A stretch of 64,000 nucleotides of DNA. It comes from Heyndrickxia acidiproducens DSM 23148 (lineage in GTDB: Bacteria; Bacillota; Bacilli; Bacillales; Bacillaceae_C). The stretch is from contig NZ_KB893982.1 in assembly GCF_000374345.1 (NCBI RefSeq), positions 29,169-93,168 on the forward strand, given 5' to 3'. Each line of letters begins with the position of its first letter. Position 1 is the first letter of the stretch. Shown here one piece after another: positions 44,523 to 54,248 of the stretch. The notes below the pieces were generated by a model. It had not been told where the DNA came from, made no database searches, and saw only the letters and a program-made list of their open reading frames with translations. The translations under genes were made by a program, and so were the position numbers.

Positions 44523-45650
44523 ATGTTAAAAGAAGAAACTTCTGCAAGTATTTCGCCTGAAAACGATCCTTGGGAAGCCTATATGGACGTCAAGGAATAC
44601 GGGCATCTTACACTGTCAAATATTGAATTTACCACCACGACACTATGTAATATGCGTTGTGAACACTGTGCAGTCGGTTATACGCTGCAGCCAAAGGATC
44701 CGGATCCACTGCCGCTTGATTTATTATTAAAACGTTTGGACGAAATTAAAACCTTGCGTTGTATCAGTATTACAGGCGGAGAACCGATGCTTTCTGCAAA
44801 ATCGGTTGAAAACTATGTGCTGCCTTTATTACAGTATGCCAGTGAAAGAGGCATCCGTACACAAGTAAACTCTAATCTGACCATGAAACTCGAAAAATAT
44901 GTAAAAATTGCGCCCTACCTGGATGTCCTGCATATTTCACATAATTGGGGAACCGTTGAGGATTATATTGAGGGCGGTTTTGCCCATATGCTTAGAAAAC
45001 CAAGCAATGAACAGGGCAAAAAAATGTTTAACCGTATTGTTGAAAACAGCCGCGCCTTATCTGAAATGGGAGTGATGGTTTCAGCTGAAACGATGCTGAA
45101 TAAACGTACCTTACCGTATATCCGGCAAATTCATCAGCAAATTACAGAAGAAATGAAATGCGCACGTCATGAAATTCACCCCATGTACCCCAGTGACTGG
45201 GCCGCAAATTTAGAAGTCCTGACATCTGAAGAACTCCGGGAAGCCATTCACCATTTACTGGATATACGGAATGAAGACGTGTGGATGTTATTTGGGACGC
45301 TGCCGTTTTATCCTTGCAGCAGTGACCCGGAGGATTTAGCCCTGCTAAAGAGGTTATACAAAAGTAAAAATGTAACGATCCGTAATGATCCTGACGGCAG
45401 ATCGCGGCTGAATGTCAATATTTTTACCGGCGATGTCATCGTAACAGATTTTGGCGATACCCCGCCCCTTGGCAATATCCAGCAAGATGCTTTACCGGCA
45501 GTTTTTGAAAAATGGCTGGAAACACCAACTGCAAAATCCCTGAATTGCCACTGTCCGGCAGTTAAATGCCTTGGCCCGAACATTTTGGTAAAAAACACAT
45601 ACTATCAAAACATTGATTTTACAAAACGAAAAACCCGGATCCACATGTAA
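44523..45650 (+). CDS. yfkAB: Radical SAM protein YfkAB
   Basis: 375 aa. The SAM-cluster motif CNMRCEHCAVGY is at about 42-53 and the GGEP motif ITGGEPML at about 87-94. The C-terminus has further cysteines in NCHCPAVKCLGP, as in the radical SAM/CxCxxxxC family. The family is widespread in Bacillus but its reaction is unknown. AGGGAG precedes the ATG. Single gene, with a hairpin terminator downstream. Confidence 0.9.
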   Translation: MLKEETSASISPENDPWEAYMDVKEYGHLTLSNIEFTTTTLCNMRCEHCAVGYTLQPKDPDPLPLDLLLKRLDEIKTLRCISITGGEPMLSAKSVENYVLPLLQYASERGIRTQVNSNLTMKLEKYVKIAPYLDVLHISHNWGTVEDYIEGGFAHMLRKPSNEQGKKMFNRIVENSRALSEMGVMVSAETMLNKRTLPYIRQIHQQITEEMKCARHEIHPMYPSDWAANLEVLTSEELREAIHHLLDIRNEDVWMLFGTLPFYPCSSDPEDLALLKRLYKSKNVTIRNDPDGRSRLNVNIFTGDVIVTDFGDTPPLGNIQQDALPAVFEKWLETPTAKSLNCHCPAVKCLGPNILVKNTYYQNIDFTKRKTRIHM

Positions 45651-45657
45651 ACTGTTA

Positions 45658-45692
45658 CTGGCAGCGAAAATACTCGCTGCCAGATTGTTTAC
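45658..45692. terminator. Hairpin after yfkAB
   Basis: CTGGCAGCGA, six-nt loop, TCGCTGCCAG, then ATTGTTT. Confidence 0.75.
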
Positions 45693-45762
45693 ATTTTCAA
45701 TCTTGGGATTGCCACCATCCAATTCATGGCATAGATTGTGTCCGTAAAAATCGCTTATCAAA

Positions 45763-46122
45763 TTAGGACTTTGTTACTGTTCCTTGATGGAAAAACATTT
45801 GCCACCTTCCATCTATGTGTTTCCAAATGGAGCTGCGCAAAGTATGTTGCTTTCTTGTTTGATCTTGTACACAGTATGTCGCCAACACCACATCGCCAGA
45901 TAAAGGATAAATTTCAAAATTGGAAAGAACCATCTTCCTTACGCTAAGCCCGTCTCCACCCACACTATCCTTCTTATACCAGACATTCCCCGAGCTGCCA
46001 AATTCGAAAAAGTCATCTGCCAGCAATTTGTCCAGTTCACCTATATTTTTGCGGGTTCCGGGCTCTAACAACTGTTGCTCGAGCTCAAGTAAATGCTTTT
46101 TTAGTGCAGTTTGATTCTCCAT
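45763..46122 (-). CDS. DUF4440 / NTF2-like protein
   Basis: A 119-aa single-domain protein with the cone-shaped SnoaL/NTF2 fold pattern: an N-terminal helix (LKKHLLELEQQLL), LLADDFFEFGSSGNVWYKKD, then strands ending in RSSIWKHIDGRWQMFFHQGT. Family members are diverse small enzymes or binding proteins; nothing here fixes the role. AAGGAT precedes the ATG. Convergent with yfkAB. Confidence 0.8.
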   Translation of the reverse strand: MENQTALKKHLLELEQQLLEPGTRKNIGELDKLLADDFFEFGSSGNVWYKKDSVGGDGLSVRKMVLSNFEIYPLSGDVVLATYCVQDQTRKQHTLRSSIWKHIDGRWQMFFHQGTVTKS

Positions 46123-46442
46123 TTTATCCTTCCTTTATATCTATTATCATCCCAATTACTAACATATCTTCCGAATCAAAAGGACTAACCAGCGCGCAAT
46201 TTATAATAGAATAGATTATTGATATAAATGGCACTATTTCGTATGCAGCAATTAATAACTCAATTATCATACGTTTATCGATATTTTTAAAAATTTTTGC
46301 ACTGATTATGTGATATAACAATCCCATTTTGTTTTTTTGAAACCGCTATCTGATTCATTGACGACGCTAAATATATAATGCTACTATAATGTTGAATATA
46401 TTATACTAACAAAGGGTATGAATAGAAAGGGAGAGAAAGATC
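46123..46442. other. AT-rich intergenic region without recognised gene
   Basis: 320 bp between the divergent DUF4440 and hydroxyacyl-CoA dehydrogenase genes. It includes a hydrophobic 67-codon frame (46124-46327, minus) with no ribosome site, which I consider chance. Confidence 0.5.
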
Positions 46443-47318
46443 ATGGACTTTCAGTATGTTACAGTTGCCGGCAGTGGTGTTTTAGGAAGCCAAATTGCCT
46501 ACCAAGCTGCTTTTAAGGGGTTTGTTGTAAGCGTTTACAATATCAATGAAGCAGCAATAGAACATGCAAAAGAACGAATCGTAAAATTGAAGCAGCGTTG
46601 CAAAGAAGATTTGCACGCCACAGATGAAGAAGTCAACGCAGCTTACAACCGGATAACTTTCAATTGCAATTTAGAGATAGCAGTCGCAGACTCTGATCCA
46701 GTGATTGAAGCGATCCCTGAAGTCCCGCAGATTAAAACTGAGTTTTATCAAAAGCTGGGCCAAGTCGCACCTGAAAAGACCATTTATGTAACCAATTCTT
46801 CAACATTTCTGCCGAGCCAATTTGCCAAAGCAACCGGCCGTCCGGCACAATTTTTAGCGCTACACTTTGCAAACGAAATCTGGAAAAATAACACCGCAGA
46901 GGTCATGAAACATCCGGGAACAGATATGAAAGTTTTCGATGATGTCATTGAATTTGCAAAAGCGATTGGAATGGTTGCATTACCTTTATACAAAGAACAG
47001 CCGGGCTATATACTAAACTCATTACTGGTTCCTTTCCTGGAAGCTGTCCAAATGCTTCTTTTAAAAGGCGTTTCAGATGCGGAAACCATTGATAAAACAT
47101 GGAAAATAGCAACAGGTGCACCACTTGGCCCTTTCGCAATCCTGGATGTGGTCGGAATCACCACAGCTTACAATATTACACAAGCGAAAGCAGAAGCAAC
47201 AGGCGATCAAAAATACGCTAAACTGGCTGAATTCCTGAAAACCGAATACATCGATAAAGGTAAACTAGGAAAAGCCGCCGGAGAAGGATTCTATAAATAC
47301 CCGGTCTCGATTTCATAA
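46443..47318 (+). CDS. 3-hydroxyacyl-CoA dehydrogenase family protein
   Basis: A 291-aa NAD-dependent enzyme like 3-hydroxybutyryl-CoA dehydrogenase. The Rossmann loop VTVAGSGVLGSQIAYQAAFKG is at 7-27. VTNSSTFLPSQFA and ALHFANEIWKN hold the catalytic Ser and His regions. The C-terminal domain has PGYILNSLLVPFLEAV and GAPLGPFAILDVVG. It is single-domain (no enoyl-CoA hydratase part) and not clustered with other beta-oxidation genes, though the thiolase gene lies 2.5 kb away. AAAGGGAGAG precedes the ATG. Confidence 0.9.
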   Translation: MDFQYVTVAGSGVLGSQIAYQAAFKGFVVSVYNINEAAIEHAKERIVKLKQRCKEDLHATDEEVNAAYNRITFNCNLEIAVADSDPVIEAIPEVPQIKTEFYQKLGQVAPEKTIYVTNSSTFLPSQFAKATGRPAQFLALHFANEIWKNNTAEVMKHPGTDMKVFDDVIEFAKAIGMVALPLYKEQPGYILNSLLVPFLEAVQMLLLKGVSDAETIDKTWKIATGAPLGPFAILDVVGITTAYNITQAKAEATGDQKYAKLAEFLKTEYIDKGKLGKAAGEGFYKYPVSIS

Positions 47319-47345
47319 ACAGCGGCTCAATTAAGCTAGCCGGTA

Positions 47346-47384
47346 AAAATCCCCCCTTCGATTGAAGTGGGGGTGATTTTTTTG
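47346..47384 (+). terminator. Terminator of the hydroxyacyl-CoA dehydrogenase gene
   Basis: AATCCCCCCTTC, GATT loop, GAAGTGGGGGTGATT, then T run. Confidence 0.85.
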
Positions 47385-47595
47385 GGAATATCACCGGGAT
47401 CCGATGCAAAACGTTTTTTCATTTTCCCCCTTTTTCTCCAATAAATTCATCTGAACGAAAAATCATGCTCAAACAAACGGTTTTGAGCATTTTTTGTTCA
47501 ATTTTTCAGGGCTGCGAATGTAAGGTGCCGTATAATCTGATTTGTTTTTGGCAAAATAAATGTGCTTTAAATCATAGTATGATGGAGGGAAAAAA

Positions 47596-48222
47596 ATGAA
47601 ATTGGCCGCACATGAACTGCATGATTTAAATGAATTGGCGTTGAGCTGTGTGAACTCGATTACGAATATGGCGTATATGCTGCAACATGTTCAGGATCCG
47701 GAATTTAAAAAGATACTTGAGCGGCACTTTCCAATGCATGTCAGAGATTACAATATGAAGGTGGAATTTTTAAATCAGACGGAAGGGGCTAAAAAAGAAC
47801 TGCCGCTGTTGAAAGAAGACAAAAAGATCTCTGATTTCACGCTGCAGATGGTACCACCGGCCATGCCCGTCCAGCCAAGAACCATTGTGGAAGATATGAA
47901 TGACCGCGAAATGGCTACCGCCTATCTCTTAACATTGAAAAGAGCCGGACGTGAGTATGCATGGTCAGCCATGGAAATGGTCAATCCTGAAATCCGCTCA
48001 TTTTGCCAAACCGCTTTTATGATGAGTTGTGCCCACGCCTATGATATGTGGCAGTATATGGCTTCAAAAGGTTATTACCCGGTAGAAAATGCCGAGGCTA
48101 AAGATATTGCTAAAATAGGCGCCATGTACCAGGTTGTCCCTGAAAATCAGGAGCAAATCCAACAGTATATGGCACAGTACCAAAACCCGACCGCCGGAGA
48201 CAGCGGCCAACTTTTTCAATAA
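47596..48222 (+). CDS. CotF-like spore coat protein
   Basis: A 208-aa all-helical protein with a ferritin-like CotF domain: ELHDLNELALSCVNSITNMAYML, EFKKILERHFPMHVRDYNMKVEFL, then DREMATAYLLTLKRAGREYAWSAMEMVNPEIRSFCQ. It is Met- and Gln-rich at the C-terminus. Such proteins belong to the spore coat or inner-membrane set made late in sporulation (YhcQ/CotF group). GGAGGG precedes the ATG. Confidence 0.85.
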   Translation: MKLAAHELHDLNELALSCVNSITNMAYMLQHVQDPEFKKILERHFPMHVRDYNMKVEFLNQTEGAKKELPLLKEDKKISDFTLQMVPPAMPVQPRTIVEDMNDREMATAYLLTLKRAGREYAWSAMEMVNPEIRSFCQTAFMMSCAHAYDMWQYMASKGYYPVENAEAKDIAKIGAMYQVVPENQEQIQQYMAQYQNPTAGDSGQLFQ

Positions 48223-48286
48223 AAAATCCCGTTACCGTAAAGGGTTCCCCATTGAGGAAGTTGCTGGCAAAGTCCAACCGGCTAAT

Positions 48287-48332
48287 AAAAGACAGGAAGA
48301 CACTATGATAGTCTGTGTCTTGCCGTCTTTTT
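48287..48332 (+). terminator. Terminator of the cotF-like gene
   Basis: AAAAGACAGGAAGACAC pairs with GTGTCTTGCCGTCTTTTT. Confidence 0.85.
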
Positions 48333-48388
48333 GCACATTAACATCCTGTTACAGAAGCACTTTTTCAATGCCGGCTATTCATTTTTTA

Positions 48389-48417
48389 TTGACAGAATAG
48401 AATAAATGGTGTAAATT
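48389..48417 (+). promoter_or_regulatory. Promoter of the second SAM riboswitch transcript
   Basis: TTGACA, 17-bp spacer, TAAATT, 29 bp before the aptamer. Confidence 0.75.
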
Positions 48418-48445
48418 ATACTTTAGTTAAATAGTTTAGAATTTT

Positions 48446-48604
48446 CTTATCCAGAGAGGTGGAGGGACTGGCCCTTTGAAGCCTCGGCAACAGACTAATT
48501 TTAGTACTGTGCCAATTCCAGTAGCGGATGCTTGAAGATAAGAAGAGAAACCGGCTGTGTTGATTCGCCCTCTTCTTATTTATTAGAAGAGGGCTTTTAT
48601 TTTG
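48446..48604 (+). promoter_or_regulatory. SAM-I riboswitch (S-box) of the methionine synthase gene
   Basis: The aptamer 48446-48542 begins CTTATCCAGAGAGGTGGAGG, contains GAAGCCTCGGCAACA and GTGCCAATTCC, and closes with GAAGATAAG. The terminator at 48567-48604 has arms GCCCTCTTCT/AGAAGAGGGC followed by TTTTATTTT. Confidence 0.96.
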
Positions 48605-48628
48605 AAAGAAAAGAGGGATTCTTATTTT

Positions 48629-49756
48629 ATGGAAAAAACACTGGTGAAGGCGCCGTTCAGGGCAGATCATGTTGGCAGTTTTCTGAGAACCGAAGCGATT
48701 AAAAATGCAAGAAAAGATTTTACAGATGGAAAAATAGATCATGATGCCCTGAAGGCTGTAGAAGATCGGGAAATTGAGAAGCTTGTACAAAAGGAAATCG
48801 AAGCAGGCCTTAAATCGATTACGGATGGTGAATACAGGCGCGCCTACTGGCATTTGGATTTTTTGGCAGGACTGGAAGGCGTTGAACTGTTTGAAACGGA
48901 ATATATCAGCCGCTTTAAGGGAGCCAAACTGAAAAATAATGCGATTAAAGTCGTCGGGAAAGTAGGCTTTCACCAGCATGATATGATCGAACACTTTAAA
49001 TTTTTAAAGCAAGCCGTTGAGAAGTACGGTGATGGCAGCCAGATTGCCAAATTTTCCATTCCAAGCCCGAATATGCTATTTACCCGGATTCAGGGGGATG
49101 AATATTACAACGGCGACCGCGAACAATTCCAGAAAGATACCGCAGCAGCTTACCAAAAAGCCATTCAAGCTTTCTATGATGCCGGCTGCCGTTACCTGCA
49201 ATTAGACGATACTTCGTGGATTGATTTTGTCTCGGAAGAACGGATCCAGGCAGTTGTTGAAAAACTCGGCATGGACGTACAGGACATTATTGAGACAAGA
49301 GTGCGTTGTTTAAATGAAGCCATCTCTAAAAGGCCCGATGATTTGTTGATTACGATGCATATTTGCAGGGGCAATTTCAGATCCACCTATATTACAAGCG
49401 GCGGTTATGATTTAATATCCGATGCCATATTTGCCGATCTGAATGTTGACGGGCTCTTTCTTGAATATGATAACGATCGCTCAGGAGATTTCGGGCCGCT
49501 AAAAAGCTTTAAACGGGACGACCTCACTGTTGTGCTTGGCCTCATCACATCTAAATTTCCGGAGCTGGAGGATGCTGACAAAATTAAGAAGAGAATTCAG
49601 GAAGCAAGCCGGTATATTCCATTAAAAAACTTGGCCCTAAGCCCGCAATGCGGATTTGCCAGCACAGAAGAAGGAAATCTATTATCAGAGGAAGACCAAT
49701 GGAATAAAATCAAACACGTTGTTTCAATTGCCGAAAGCGTGTGGGGCAGCATTTAA
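48629..49756 (+). CDS. MetE-core-like cobalamin-independent methionine synthase (YxjG/YxjH type)
   Basis: A 375-aa protein equal to the C-terminal half of MetE. Zinc/homocysteine ligands are in DHVGSF (His), MHICRGNFRS (Cys) and ALSPQCGFAS (Cys), with a Glu/Asp-rich LFLEYDNDRSGDF strand. LDDTSWIDF is the substrate loop. It transfers a methyl group to homocysteine; the donor for these short forms is debated. The upstream SAM riboswitch confirms a methionine role. The ATG at 48629 (GAGGGA upstream) is preferred over a TTG at 48602 that abuts the terminator. Confidence 0.9.
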   Translation: MEKTLVKAPFRADHVGSFLRTEAIKNARKDFTDGKIDHDALKAVEDREIEKLVQKEIEAGLKSITDGEYRRAYWHLDFLAGLEGVELFETEYISRFKGAKLKNNAIKVVGKVGFHQHDMIEHFKFLKQAVEKYGDGSQIAKFSIPSPNMLFTRIQGDEYYNGDREQFQKDTAAAYQKAIQAFYDAGCRYLQLDDTSWIDFVSEERIQAVVEKLGMDVQDIIETRVRCLNEAISKRPDDLLITMHICRGNFRSTYITSGGYDLISDAIFADLNVDGLFLEYDNDRSGDFGPLKSFKRDDLTVVLGLITSKFPELEDADKIKKRIQEASRYIPLKNLALSPQCGFASTEEGNLLSEEDQWNKIKHVVSIAESVWGSI

Positions 49757-49762
49757 GAATTT

Positions 49763-49805
49763 AAAAATCCTCCTTCCGCAATTTAATGGAAGGAGGAAAT
49801 TTTTA
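49763..49805 (+). terminator. Terminator of the methionine synthase gene
   Basis: AAATCCTCCTTCC, ten-nt loop, GGAAGGAGGA, then AATTTTT. Confidence 0.85.
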
Positions 49806-49883
49806 ATTTGCAAACTCATTTACCCTTTCATTAAGCCTCAGAGGATAACGAAACGATTTTGTAACCCCCGTTAAACAATCTGT

Positions 49884-51086
49884 TCAGGGATTACTTTGTA
49901 AATCTTTTCCGCATTCAACAAGAAGAGAGATGCCAATTCCGCCGCCAACGCATAGTGAAGCAACACCGTAGCGGGACTCCCTTCTTCTCATTTCGTGCAG
50001 CAATGTCACAAGTATTCGCGCTCCCGAAGCACCGATTGGATGGCCTAAAGCAATTGCCCCGCCATTTACATTGATTTTTTCAACATTCAGGCCAAGTTCA
50101 CGGATAACAGCCAGGCTTTGAGATGCAAAAGCCTCGTTCAATTCAAACAGATCTATTTTTTCTAATGGAATGCCTGTTTTATCCACTAATTTTTTTAGTG
50201 CATAATAGGGGGCAAATCCCATCAATGAAGGATCCGTGCCAATTTCTGCATACCCCTTGATGACTGCAAAATAAGGAATATTTCTTGCCTCTGCAGCTGA
50301 CTTTTTCATCAGAACAAGTGCGGCCGCACAATCGTTGATGCCTGAAGCATTTCCGGCCGTGACCGTGCCATCTTCGGCAAAAGCCGGCCTCATTTTCAAC
50401 AGATCATCCAGGGATAAACCATCACGGATATGTTCATCTTCTTCAAATACGATTTCCCGGCCCCTGCGCGTTTTAAGCTGAACAGGGATGATTTCATCTC
50501 GAAATTTACCGCTCTTTCTGGCTTTCGAGGCTTTTTCCTGTGAATTGAGAGCAAAACGGTCCTGTTCAAGGCGGGAAATCCCAAAGTGATTCGCCACGTT
50601 TTCTGCTGTAATACCCATATGAATATTTCCAAAGGCATCTGTTAAACCATCCCGGAGCATGCTGTCAATCAAACTCGTATGTCCGGACTTGTTTCCCCAG
50701 CGGTGAGAAGGCAATAGATAGGGTGCCTGCGACATATTCTCGGTACCGCCTGCAACGACGATGTCTGCTTCCCCCAATTGAATCTGCTGGTAACCCAATA
50801 TGACAGCCTTTAATCCGGAACCGCACACTTCGTTGATCGTCATAGCCGGAGCTTCAAAAGGGATGCCCGCTTTGACCGCAATTTGCCGGGCGGGGTTTTG
50901 GCCAAGGCCTGACTGCAAAACATTGCCAAAAATCACTTGGTTAATTTCCCCGGAGGAAAGATTTGCCCTGCGGATCGCTTCTTTCACTGTCCTGACGCCC
51001 AAATCTACGGCGGACACCTCTTTTAAACTGCCGCCAAATTTTCCAATTGGCGTCCGAACTGCACTTATAATGACTACTTCTTCCAA
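49884..51086 (-). CDS. Acetyl-CoA C-acetyltransferase (thiolase)
   Basis: A 400-aa thiolase. The acyl-accepting Cys is in [13 protein letters not shown] (about 88), and the base pair His/Cys are in [16 protein letters not shown] and [10 protein letters not shown]. It condenses two acetyl-CoA to acetoacetyl-CoA, the substrate of the HMG-CoA synthase encoded divergently next to it. This suggests a biosynthetic role in mevalonate formation rather than fatty acid breakdown. The start is TTG with AAGGAG upstream. Confidence 0.94.
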   Translation of the reverse strand: MEEVVIISAVRTPIGKFGGSLKEVSAVDLGVRTVKEAIRRANLSSGEINQVIFGNVLQSGLGQNPARQIAVKAGIPFEAPAMTINEVCGSGLKAVILGYQQIQLGEADIVVAGGTENMSQAPYLLPSHRWGNKSGHTSLIDSMLRDGLTDAFGNIHMGITAENVANHFGISRLEQDRFALNSQEKASKARKSGKFRDEIIPVQLKTRRGREIVFEEDEHIRDGLSLDDLLKMRPAFAEDGTVTAGNASGINDCAAALVLMKKSAAEARNIPYFAVIKGYAEIGTDPSLMGFAPYYALKKLVDKTGIPLEKIDLFELNEAFASQSLAVIRELGLNVEKINVNGGAIALGHPIGASGARILVTLLHEMRRRESRYGVASLCVGGGIGISLLVECGKDLQSNP

Positions 51087-51298
51087 AATATCCGCTCCTT
51101 ATATGGATTACCAAGTCATGGTTTTATGATTTCATTCTATCTATTTGTTTCCTATTTTACTATAATAACTATAGTATTAATCTTACACTGACTCATTGAG
51201 TTATATCAATGAATTTTATTTAAATCCATTGTATTATAGAATTAAAATCTTTTTTCCTGTTGAAAAATGGAAACAGGATAGCAAAAGGAGTGCGAAAC

Positions 51299-52474
51299 TT
51301 GGAAATTGGTATAGATAAAATCGGTTTTTACACGCCGCATATGTATGTGGATATGAATAAATTGGCGGTTGCCAGAAATGATGAACCTGAGAAATACACG
51401 ATCGGAATCGGCCAGGAAAAGATGGCCGTTCCGCCGGTTACACAGGATGCTGTCACCTTGGCTGCAAATGCCGCAATGGAAATTTTAGATGAGGCGGATA
51501 AGGAAAAAATAGATTTGGTGATTTTTGCGACCGAATCAGGCATTGACCACTCTAAAGCGGCCGCCATTTATGTCCATCATTTACTCGGCTTGAATTCCGG
51601 GGCCCGTGCAGTTGAAATGAAAGAAGCCTGCTACGGGGCAACTGCCGGAATTCAGATGGCAAAAGGGCATATCAGCCTGCATCCGGACCGGAAAGTTTTA
51701 GTACTTGGCGCGGATATTTCGAGATACGGCCTTCATACACCGGGTGAAGTGACCCAGGGGGCCGGTGCTGTTGCGATTTTGATGAGCGCTGATCCGCGGG
51801 TGATGGTCCTTGAAAAGGAAAGTGCCTATCACACTGAAGACATCATGGATTTTTGGCGGCCGCTGTACTCTGAAACAGCTTTTGTGCAGGGAAAATATTC
51901 TGTTGAAAAATATAACGGCTTTTTCAAAACGGTGTGGGAAGATTATAAGAAAAAAACAGGGCTTGCATTAAAGGACTTTGCAGCGATTTGCTTCCATCTT
52001 CCTTATACAAAACAAGGATTGAAAGCTTTAAGATTGGTGGTTGATGAAGGAAACGCAGCAGATAAAGAACGGCTATTGGCTCATTTTGAAATCAGCAAAC
52101 AATACAATAAAGTTGTCGGGAATATTTACACAGGCGCGCTGTACTTAAGCCTGCTTTCCTTACTTGAATTAAATACCAGCATCGAAGCCGGAGCACGAAT
52201 CGGATTATACAGCTATGGTTCCGGGGCTGTCGGGGAGTTCTTTTCCGGGATTCTTCAGCCAAACTATCGGGATTCTTTACATGTCCGCCACCATGAGGAG
52301 ATGTTGTCGGGACGCAAGGAGGTCAGTGTACAGGAATACGAGGCATTGTTTAATCAAGTGCTGCCCGCTGATGGGTCAAACATTGAGCTGCCCGTTGACG
52401 ATGATCCCGCACCGGTTTGCCTTTCCGGAATAAAAGACCATATGCGCATATATGTCAATAAAAATCAATCATAA
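51299..52474 (+). CDS. mvaS: Hydroxymethylglutaryl-CoA synthase
   Basis: A 391-aa HMG-CoA synthase that adds acetyl-CoA to acetoacetyl-CoA. Numbered from the TTG start, Glu79 (FATES), Cys111 (EACYGATAG) and the His of CFHLPYTK fit the catalytic triad of Gram-positive MvaS. GNIYTGALYLSLLSLLE and GLYSYGSGAVGEFF complete the family. The TTG at 51299 has AAAGGAG eight nt upstream; the frame is open to 51260 without a site. Convergent with mvaA and divergent from thiolase. Confidence 0.95.
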   Translation: MEIGIDKIGFYTPHMYVDMNKLAVARNDEPEKYTIGIGQEKMAVPPVTQDAVTLAANAAMEILDEADKEKIDLVIFATESGIDHSKAAAIYVHHLLGLNSGARAVEMKEACYGATAGIQMAKGHISLHPDRKVLVLGADISRYGLHTPGEVTQGAGAVAILMSADPRVMVLEKESAYHTEDIMDFWRPLYSETAFVQGKYSVEKYNGFFKTVWEDYKKKTGLALKDFAAICFHLPYTKQGLKALRLVVDEGNAADKERLLAHFEISKQYNKVVGNIYTGALYLSLLSLLELNTSIEAGARIGLYSYGSGAVGEFFSGILQPNYRDSLHVRHHEEMLSGRKEVSVQEYEALFNQVLPADGSNIELPVDDDPAPVCLSGIKDHMRIYVNKNQS

Positions 52475-52476
52475 TG

Positions 52477-52509
52477 AAAATCCCCAAGTGCGGATGCCTT
52501 GGGGATTTT
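52477..52509. terminator. Bidirectional terminator between mvaS and mvaA
   Basis: AAAATCCCCAAG pairs with CTTGGGGATTTT. Confidence 0.9.
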
Positions 52510-52518
52510 CTTACCCTG

Positions 52519-53817
52519 TTAAAGCGACCCGGACCTGATCTCATCCAGGAGCGCTTTTGCCGCAGCCAGGTCGATATTTTTTCTTTGTTTCAGTTTGTCT
52601 GCAACGACACGAATTTCGTCGCCTTTCGCACCTGCGCTCATGGCAAGCGATCTTGCGTGCAGCCCCATATGCCCTTTCTGGATTCCTTCTGTTACAAGTG
52701 CCTTAAGAGCAGAGAAATTCTGCGCGAGCCCGACTGAGACAATGATAGACTCTAATTCCTTCGCATTTTGGTACCCAAGCATTCTCTTTACCAATTGGGC
52801 ACCGTGATGGACCGCAATTGAACCGCCGACCGTTCCAACCGGTAAAGGGATGGTTAAACTGCCGATTAAATCACCGTTATCTGCCATCATCCAGTTTGAG
52901 AGGGATCTGTATTGTCCTGACCGGGCAGCATAGGCATGAATCCCTGCTTCAATCGCCCGCCAATCATTTCCGGAAGCCAGAACAACCGGGTCAATCCCGT
53001 TCATGATGCCTTTATTATGGGTAACAGCCCTGTAAGGATCGGCAATTGCAAACTGGCAGGCTTCAATGATCCGGTCCCTCACTTCCGTACCTGAATACAT
53101 GCCTCTTTCCAGCAGGGATACGGGAATCCGGCAGACGGCAGTCGCAAGGCATTCCGTTGTATAGTTGGAAAGAATCCCCATTAATGCTCTTCCTTTTGTT
53201 AAATCTTCAACAACAGGTTTTACTGCTTCTACCATTGTGTCAATGATATTGGCGCCCATTGCTTCCAATGTCTCAATTTGGAGATGAATGACTAAAAATG
53301 GCGGCGTCTTGGCCGTTTCGTCTGCTTGTATCACCCGGACGAAAAGGTCTTTTGCTCCGCCTCCTCTTTTCACAATAGAAGGGCGTGATTCGTTGGCCTG
53401 CTCAAGTATCTCTTCTTTATTCGCATTCAAAATCTTTACCGCATAATCCATGTCCGGGACGTCTAATAAGGCAATCTGGCCGATCATTGTCCGGCTTTGA
53501 ATATCTGTCTGGAATCCGCCGGCCAGGGAAATTGTTTTGGCCGCGGAACTGGCTGCAGCAATAACGGATGGCTCTTCAACAGCCATTGGAACGACGTAAT
53601 CTTTGCCGTCTATTAAAAAAGGGAGCGCAACGCCAAGCGGCAACTCATATGCAGCAATTTGATTTTCTATCATGTGGTCCGCTGTTTCCTGAGGCAATAG
53701 CGATCCTTTTTTTAATCGTTCCGCATCTTCTTCCAGTAAAACCCGGGCAGAAACAAGTGCATCAATTCTTTCAACCCGGTCTTTTTGATAAAGTTTTTTT
53801 AAAAAGGACTTATCCAT
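52519..53817 (-). CDS. mvaA: Hydroxymethylglutaryl-CoA reductase, class II
   Basis: A 432-aa HMG-CoA reductase of the bacterial class II type. The catalytic Glu is in VEEPSVIAAAS (about 82), the Lys in THNKGIMNGIDPVVLA, the Asp nearby and the His in GLHARSLA. SLTIPLPVGTVGG is the cofactor loop. It reduces HMG-CoA to mevalonate (or the reverse in degraders). With mvaS and thiolase adjacent, synthesis is likely. The ATG at 53817 has AAAGGAG upstream. Downstream mevalonate kinases are not in the window. Confidence 0.95.
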   Translation of the reverse strand: MDKSFLKKLYQKDRVERIDALVSARVLLEEDAERLKKGSLLPQETADHMIENQIAAYELPLGVALPFLIDGKDYVVPMAVEEPSVIAAASSAAKTISLAGGFQTDIQSRTMIGQIALLDVPDMDYAVKILNANKEEILEQANESRPSIVKRGGGAKDLFVRVIQADETAKTPPFLVIHLQIETLEAMGANIIDTMVEAVKPVVEDLTKGRALMGILSNYTTECLATAVCRIPVSLLERGMYSGTEVRDRIIEACQFAIADPYRAVTHNKGIMNGIDPVVLASGNDWRAIEAGIHAYAARSGQYRSLSNWMMADNGDLIGSLTIPLPVGTVGGSIAVHHGAQLVKRMLGYQNAKELESIIVSVGLAQNFSALKALVTEGIQKGHMGLHARSLAMSAGAKGDEIRVVADKLKQRKNIDLAAAKALLDEIRSGSL

Positions 53818-53838
53818 CGTCTGCTCCTTTACTGTCAT

Positions 53839-54248
53839 TTAATTTCTACTATACTTATCGTAAATGAAACGGCCTTATTCGTAAACCAAAATTGCTGCCG
53901 GCCAAATTGGCTGCAGAAGCTCTCATTACCTTTCACCGGTTACATAAATATAAAAAAATAATAGCGCAGGTTCATCTATTAAATTTACTCGTCTATCATT
54001 ATATACTCCTTTCATGCATCTTTACCGATTACCGGATGCCAAATACACGAAATTGTCGTATAATATCACTATGAATATATTTTTTCAGGTTTTTCGTGTT
54101 TTCTTCGTAATTGAGCACGATAAGATTACACAGTTCGTGAAAAAAGTAAGTGATGAAAGGCTTTGTACTATGCCGGCCGAGCTATATTAGCCGGATGTGT
54201 TTCAGGGATAACTTATCATTACATATTTAGATTACCGGAGATGATCTT
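53839..54248. other. Intergenic region without recognised gene
   Basis: About 400 bp between the divergent mvaA and usp genes. AT-rich; no gene, riboswitch or clear repeat recognised. Confidence 0.55.

Noticed and set aside
46124..46327. 67-codon hydrophobic gene on the minus strand
   Set aside because: No ribosome site, AT-rich region, no family resemblance; likely a chance frame.
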